Assembly: GCA_020630895.1 (NCBI GenBank)
Contig: JAHDII010000039.1
Span: forward strand, 1 to 17,154
DNA length: 17,154 bases
Origin: Saprospiraceae bacterium
Lineage (GTDB): Bacteria; Bacteroidota; Bacteroidia; Chitinophagales; Saprospiraceae
Direction: 5' to 3'
The notes under the pieces were generated by a model. The model was not told the DNA's origin and did no database searches. It was given only the letters and a program-made list of their open reading frames with translations. Shown in pieces: positions 13,681 through 17,154 of the stretch (positions are counted from its first letter, which is position 1; each line of letters opens with the position of its first letter). The translations under genes and the position numbers were made by a program.

Positions 13681-16662
13681 TTAATCTACTATTGGAATAA
13701 TAATTTTAACAAGGGTTCCTATGGGTAAGTTTTCATTGTTTTGCAAATCTACTATTTCTACTTTTATTTCAGAATTTTCTACATCATTAATTGTATTAAT
13801 TCTATCAGAAACTAGTTCAAAACCTCTTGAACGATGCTTTTCTTTTGTTCTATTTTTCAATTCTTGAGCTCTTTGTCTTCCTATTCCATCATCTTCAATA
13901 TGACATATAATTTGATTATCTTTTTCCGTAAATATTATTTTTAAATGTCCACCTTCTTTTTTACTCGCTAAACCATGATTAATCGCATTTTCAACAAAAG
14001 GTTGAATGAGTAAGGAAGGAATTTCTATGTCTAATTCTAAGTCTTCTTCTATTTCAAAAGAACTTGATATTTTATCAGAAAATCTAAGCGTTTCTAAATC
14101 AACATATAATCGTAATAATTGAATTTCTTCTTCCAAAGAAATAAACTTATTTTTAGAAGATTCTAAAAACATACGCATGAGCATACTAAATTTTTCTAAA
14201 TAGGCACTTGCAATTTTAGGTTCATTATTAATAATATAATTTTGAATAGAATTTAAAGCATTAAAAATAAAATGTGGATTCATATGTGCTTGAAGAGCAT
14301 TCAGTTCTAATTCCGCAAATTTCATTTTAATATTACTTTCTTTTTCTTTTTCTTTTTTGAGGCGGTTGAATCTATTGGACATTCTCCACCAAATGAGTCC
14401 TCCTAAAGCCATAAAACTTAAAATACTAAACCATATAGTGTTCCAAAACGGAGGATGTATCGTAAATGGAATACTCAATTTTTCAGAAGAAGAAATATTT
14501 TTTGAATTTATAGCATACATTTCTAAAATGTATTCATTAGGAGGCAAATTATCAAATTCTAAAATTGTTTTTTCTGTAAATTTCCATTGCTCAAACAATC
14601 CTAATAATCGATATTTAAAAGTAATTTCATCATTATATGAAACTGATGTATATTCAAAAAAAGCATTATTTTCTTTATAAGAATAATTGGCTTTATCTAA
14701 TAAAGAAAAAGAATCTACTCTTGCACGAATAATTGAAACTTTATTTGGTAAAATATTTTGATGTATAAATGCTTTAGGAAGAATAGTCATTCCATTTTCA
14801 TTGGCAATAAAAACATTATTGTCTAAAGTTGTAGTAGAATTAATATTATTAGAAAAAGAATCATCATTCAAATTTAAGCAAAAAGTGTTTTTTGTCTTAG
14901 GATTTAAAATACTCAAACCATCATAAGTAGAAACATATAAGAAATTATCTTTTTCATCATAATATAATTTCTTACATAAATTACTGCATAATCCATCTGT
15001 AGTATTAATATTTGAAAACTCCCCATTCTCTAAAAAATATATTCCATTTTTTTTAGTAGCAACACACAGCGTTGAATCTGGCAATAATAATAAATCTGAA
15101 ATACTTTTATTAAGTGTATTTCCGTTTTGTGAATATTTTTGAATAAGAGGTTTATCATATATTAAAATTGTTCTAAATTCTGTTTTCATTCTCGAACTCA
15201 AAAGACTTTCGTTAGGTTTCAATTGAAATAAACTATCACGTTTTATTCGCTTTTCGCCTATTTGAGTTGCACTAAAGTCATAAAAATACAAGCCTCCTAA
15301 CGCTCCTAGCCATAGCGTATCATTTTGACCTTTTTCTATGGAATAAATTCCTTTAATTTTTGTTGATTCTTTTACATATTTTTCCTCCGTTGAAGCAAAT
15401 AAAGACCTAGAAGAAGAAAAATAAAATATATTTTCTTTTTTTAGAAAAGATTTTGCAGAATAACCGTCTTCTATTCTAATATTATTTTTTTCATCAATAA
15501 ATGTAATATCTTCTCCTACTATAATTAAATCATCATCAAAAATTAAATCTTTTATTTTGGGATTATGTTTTGTCTTTAATATATGTTCCAATTCATTAGA
15601 ATTATATTGTAATAAATGTCCAGATTCTGTACAAAAATAAATAGTACCCGCTATAGGATTTTTTGTTACTTCAACAATATTGTTTTCAGGTAAAATAGAA
15701 TTACTTTCATTTATTTTTAATAAGGGAATCTTAGGAAAAAAATAAATACCATTTTTTGTCCCTACCCAAATATTTTGACGAGAATCTTCAAATATTATAT
15801 TGATATAGTCTCCTTCAAAAAAGATATTTAAATGTTGTAAAAAAAAATTATCTTCACTTAAAAAAATAAGTTTCTCTTTGTTTATCTTTTCAAAAGAAGA
15901 ATAAATATAAGGTTCATTTAAAGTATTGACACTTTGCACACCAATAGTTTGGTTGAATATTTCTAATAATTCATTCGAAATAGAATCGCTTGTAGGAATA
16001 TATCTTATTGAATTATTCTGAAAATAAAACTCATGAATCTGAGGAGATATAACAGGGTCTTTTTTAGGATTTACTTGCCATAATTCAATCATTTCTTTTG
16101 TAAGGGGATCGTACTTCAAAAAATTGGACTGAGATAAAAAATACATGGCATTATCATGTTCAATAGGCAATAAAAATGAACTAGTATTCATGAGGTTCAT
16201 TTCTTTGATGGAATAAGAATTATTTTCTTTAGTGCATAAAAAAAGTTTATCCTCTTCTAAAATCCAAAAAGCCCCATTTTTTTGGATATAAATCCTTACT
16301 ACATTAACATTATCTAAAATATGATTAGGATTGAATAATTTTATCACTTCATTTTCTATATAAAACAATTTCCCATCCCAAGTAACGAACCATATTGTAT
16401 TATTAAAATTATAGATTTGAATGATCTCATTATCATCCATTAGGTCTGAATTATAGCTATAGAATTTTAAGCCATCATATTTATACAATCCTTGTTCTGT
16501 TCCTATCCATAATTGACCAATAGAATCTTGCCTAAAACAATATACGTTTTTACCTTGAAAACCATTACTAATATTAAAATGCTTATAATATGCTTTTTGA
16601 GCCAAAACAATATTAGGCAATAGTAGAAATAAGAAAATATATTTATATAATTTTGTCATCAA
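13681..16662 (-). CDS. Membrane sensor kinase: periplasmic propeller, Y_Y_Y domain, LytS-type histidine kinase
   Basis: The 993-residue protein begins with a signal peptide (MMTKLYKYIFLFLLLPNIVLAQ). Residues about 25-620 carry diverged two-component propeller repeats (IGTEQGLYKYDGLKFY, VGTKNGIYFFP, LGALGGLYFYD, VSTYDGLSILNP). A Y_Y_Y-type domain follows (about 660-730; KYRLLGLFEQW, LPPNEYILEMYAINS), then one membrane segment near 740-757, a short charged coil, and a LytS-type kinase with H797 (HMNPHFIFNALNSIQ), N892 (FVENAINHG) and the DDGIGRQRA glycine box. The histidine core is of the PF06580 type, which pairs with LytTR regulators. Unlike the Bacteroides hybrid systems, it has no fused receiver or AraC domain, and the partner is the separate gene 18 nt downstream. 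It senses an unknown periplasmic ligand. M1 and M2 are both possible starts. Confidence 0.93.
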   Translation of the reverse strand: MMTKLYKYIFLFLLLPNIVLAQKAYYKHFNISNGFQGKNVYCFRQDSIGQLWIGTEQGLYKYDGLKFYSYNSDLMDDNEIIQIYNFNNTIWFVTWDGKLFYIENEVIKLFNPNHILDNVNVVRIYIQKNGAFWILEEDKLFLCTKENNSYSIKEMNLMNTSSFLLPIEHDNAMYFLSQSNFLKYDPLTKEMIELWQVNPKKDPVISPQIHEFYFQNNSIRYIPTSDSISNELLEIFNQTIGVQSVNTLNEPYIYSSFEKINKEKLIFLSEDNFFLQHLNIFFEGDYINIIFEDSRQNIWVGTKNGIYFFPKIPLLKINESNSILPENNIVEVTKNPIAGTIYFCTESGHLLQYNSNELEHILKTKHNPKIKDLIFDDDLIIVGEDITFIDEKNNIRIEDGYSAKSFLKKENIFYFSSSRSLFASTEEKYVKESTKIKGIYSIEKGQNDTLWLGALGGLYFYDFSATQIGEKRIKRDSLFQLKPNESLLSSRMKTEFRTILIYDKPLIQKYSQNGNTLNKSISDLLLLPDSTLCVATKKNGIYFLENGEFSNINTTDGLCSNLCKKLYYDEKDNFLYVSTYDGLSILNPKTKNTFCLNLNDDSFSNNINSTTTLDNNVFIANENGMTILPKAFIHQNILPNKVSIIRARVDSFSLLDKANYSYKENNAFFEYTSVSYNDEITFKYRLLGLFEQWKFTEKTILEFDNLPPNEYILEMYAINSKNISSSEKLSIPFTIHPPFWNTIWFSILSFMALGGLIWWRMSNRFNRLKKEKEKESNIKMKFAELELNALQAHMNPHFIFNALNSIQNYIINNEPKIASAYLEKFSMLMRMFLESSKNKFISLEEEIQLLRLYVDLETLRFSDKISSSFEIEEDLELDIEIPSLLIQPFVENAINHGLASKKEGGHLKIIFTEKDNQIICHIEDDGIGRQRAQELKNRTKEKHRSRGFELVSDRINTINDVENSEIKVEIVDLQNNENLPIGTLVKIIIPIVD

Positions 16663-16720
16663 TTAATTTGCAATGTAAAAGATTATATTGTAAATATCTA
16701 TTTTATTTTAATTAAAAACA

Positions 16721-17154
16721 ATGTCAAAAGAAATATTAGATGATGAAATATTAGATAATGAAGAATCTATTTTTTTATCTGAAGAGTCAGAATTTTATTT
16801 AGAATCTTTTATTCAAAGAAGAAGTGATGCCTATATCTCATTTTATAAAAAAAGGACTTCTTATTCTTTTGATATTTTAAAACTATTCCTAGGTTTTATT
16901 TGGTTAGCTTATCGAAAAATGTATTTTCATTTTATCTTATTTTGTATTACATTTCTTCTTATATCTTCTATTCTATTTTTAAATATTCACTATTATACTA
17001 ATTTTATTCGTTTTAATATTTTAATACTAGGCATCTATCTATTATTATCATTTTTTCTTAGTCTTTTTCATAAAAAAATATATTTAGATTTTGCTGTTCT
17101 TAAAATTCATAGCCTAAAATTGAGAAGTAAGGATGAAGAACATTTTTTAGAATT
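16721..17154 (+). CDS. Small membrane protein, possibly DUF2628-like, 3' end beyond window
   Basis: From ATG 16721 the frame is open to the window edge for 144 codons. It starts MSKEILDDEILDNEES, an acidic head, and then SDAYISFYKKRTSYSF. LFLGFIWLAYRKMYFHF resembles the FFxxFWxLYRKMY motif of DUF2628 proteins, which have an N-terminal soluble part and several membrane segments. Two hydrophobic stretches are visible (about 65-84 and 91-112), followed by a charged region. The gene is divergent from the sensor kinase, with 58 nt between the starts; I see no clear -33/-7 pair for either. The coding call is good, the family call tentative, and the function unknown. Confidence 0.7.
   Translation, partial: MSKEILDDEILDNEESIFLSEESEFYLESFIQRRSDAYISFYKKRTSYSFDILKLFLGFIWLAYRKMYFHFILFCITFLLISSILFLNIHYYTNFIRFNILILGIYLLLSFFLSLFHKKIYLDFAVLKIHSLKLRSKDEEHFLE

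Noticed and set aside
14357..14680. 107-codon open frame on plus inside the sensor kinase
   Set aside because: It is antisense to the Y_Y_Y domain and membrane segment and has no family features.
16663..16720. Divergent promoters between the sensor kinase and the DUF2628-like gene
   Set aside because: Several AT-rich near matches exist, but none fits TAnnTTTG with a TTG at proper spacing, so no site is called.

Overview
The window is strongly AT-rich, with promoters of the TAnnTTTG type, a T9SS C-terminal sorting domain, a CCDC81-type HU protein, a LytTR/LytS-type regulator pair with a periplasmic propeller, and A-rich leaders lacking Shine-Dalgarno sequences. Together these indicate a Bacteroidota chromosome (Cytophagia/Saprospiria/Flavobacteriia-like). 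I cannot name a genus. There are no insertion sequences, CRISPR arrays, rRNA or tRNA genes.

Layout. (1) 1-1756: the 5' part of a YebC-family gene on minus (cut by the window edge), divergent from a plus-strand HU-CCDC81/SPOR membrane protein. (2) 1761-10298, all minus, read right to left: a 1730-residue kinase/AAA/TPR/GAF/histidine kinase protein, then after 36 nt a 729-residue lipoxygenase, then after 6 nt a 370-residue catalase-related heme protein. (3) 10299-10677: the promoter of that operon, a frameshifted remnant of a small plus-strand gene, and a minus-strand terminator. (4) 10678-16662, minus: a LytS-type propeller sensor kinase and its LytTR response regulator, followed by a secreted beta-helix protein with its own promoter. 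(5) 16721-17154: the beginning of a small membrane protein on plus.

The most interesting part is region 2. The lipoxygenase has the complete iron-ligand set (H408, H413, H626, N630 and a C-terminal Ile729). The next gene encodes a catalase-fold protein of coral allene oxide synthase size, with a Ser instead of the catalase Val before the distal His. This is the two-enzyme logic of the coral and cyanobacterial lipoxygenase/catalase-related fusions, here as two separate genes behind a giant signalling protein. I infer an oxylipin-forming module: fatty acid to hydroperoxide to allene oxide or another rearranged epoxide, controlled by or reporting to the kinase. The kinase domain of that regulator has SFN instead of DFG, so it may be a pseudokinase.

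A second signal lies in region 4. Three direct repeats about 20-21 bp apart, resembling the E. coli BtsR (YehT) LytTR operator, sit between the regulator gene and the secreted T9SS gene, just upstream of a TAnnTTTG box without a clear -33 element. This suggests that the LytTR regulator activates the secreted protein gene.
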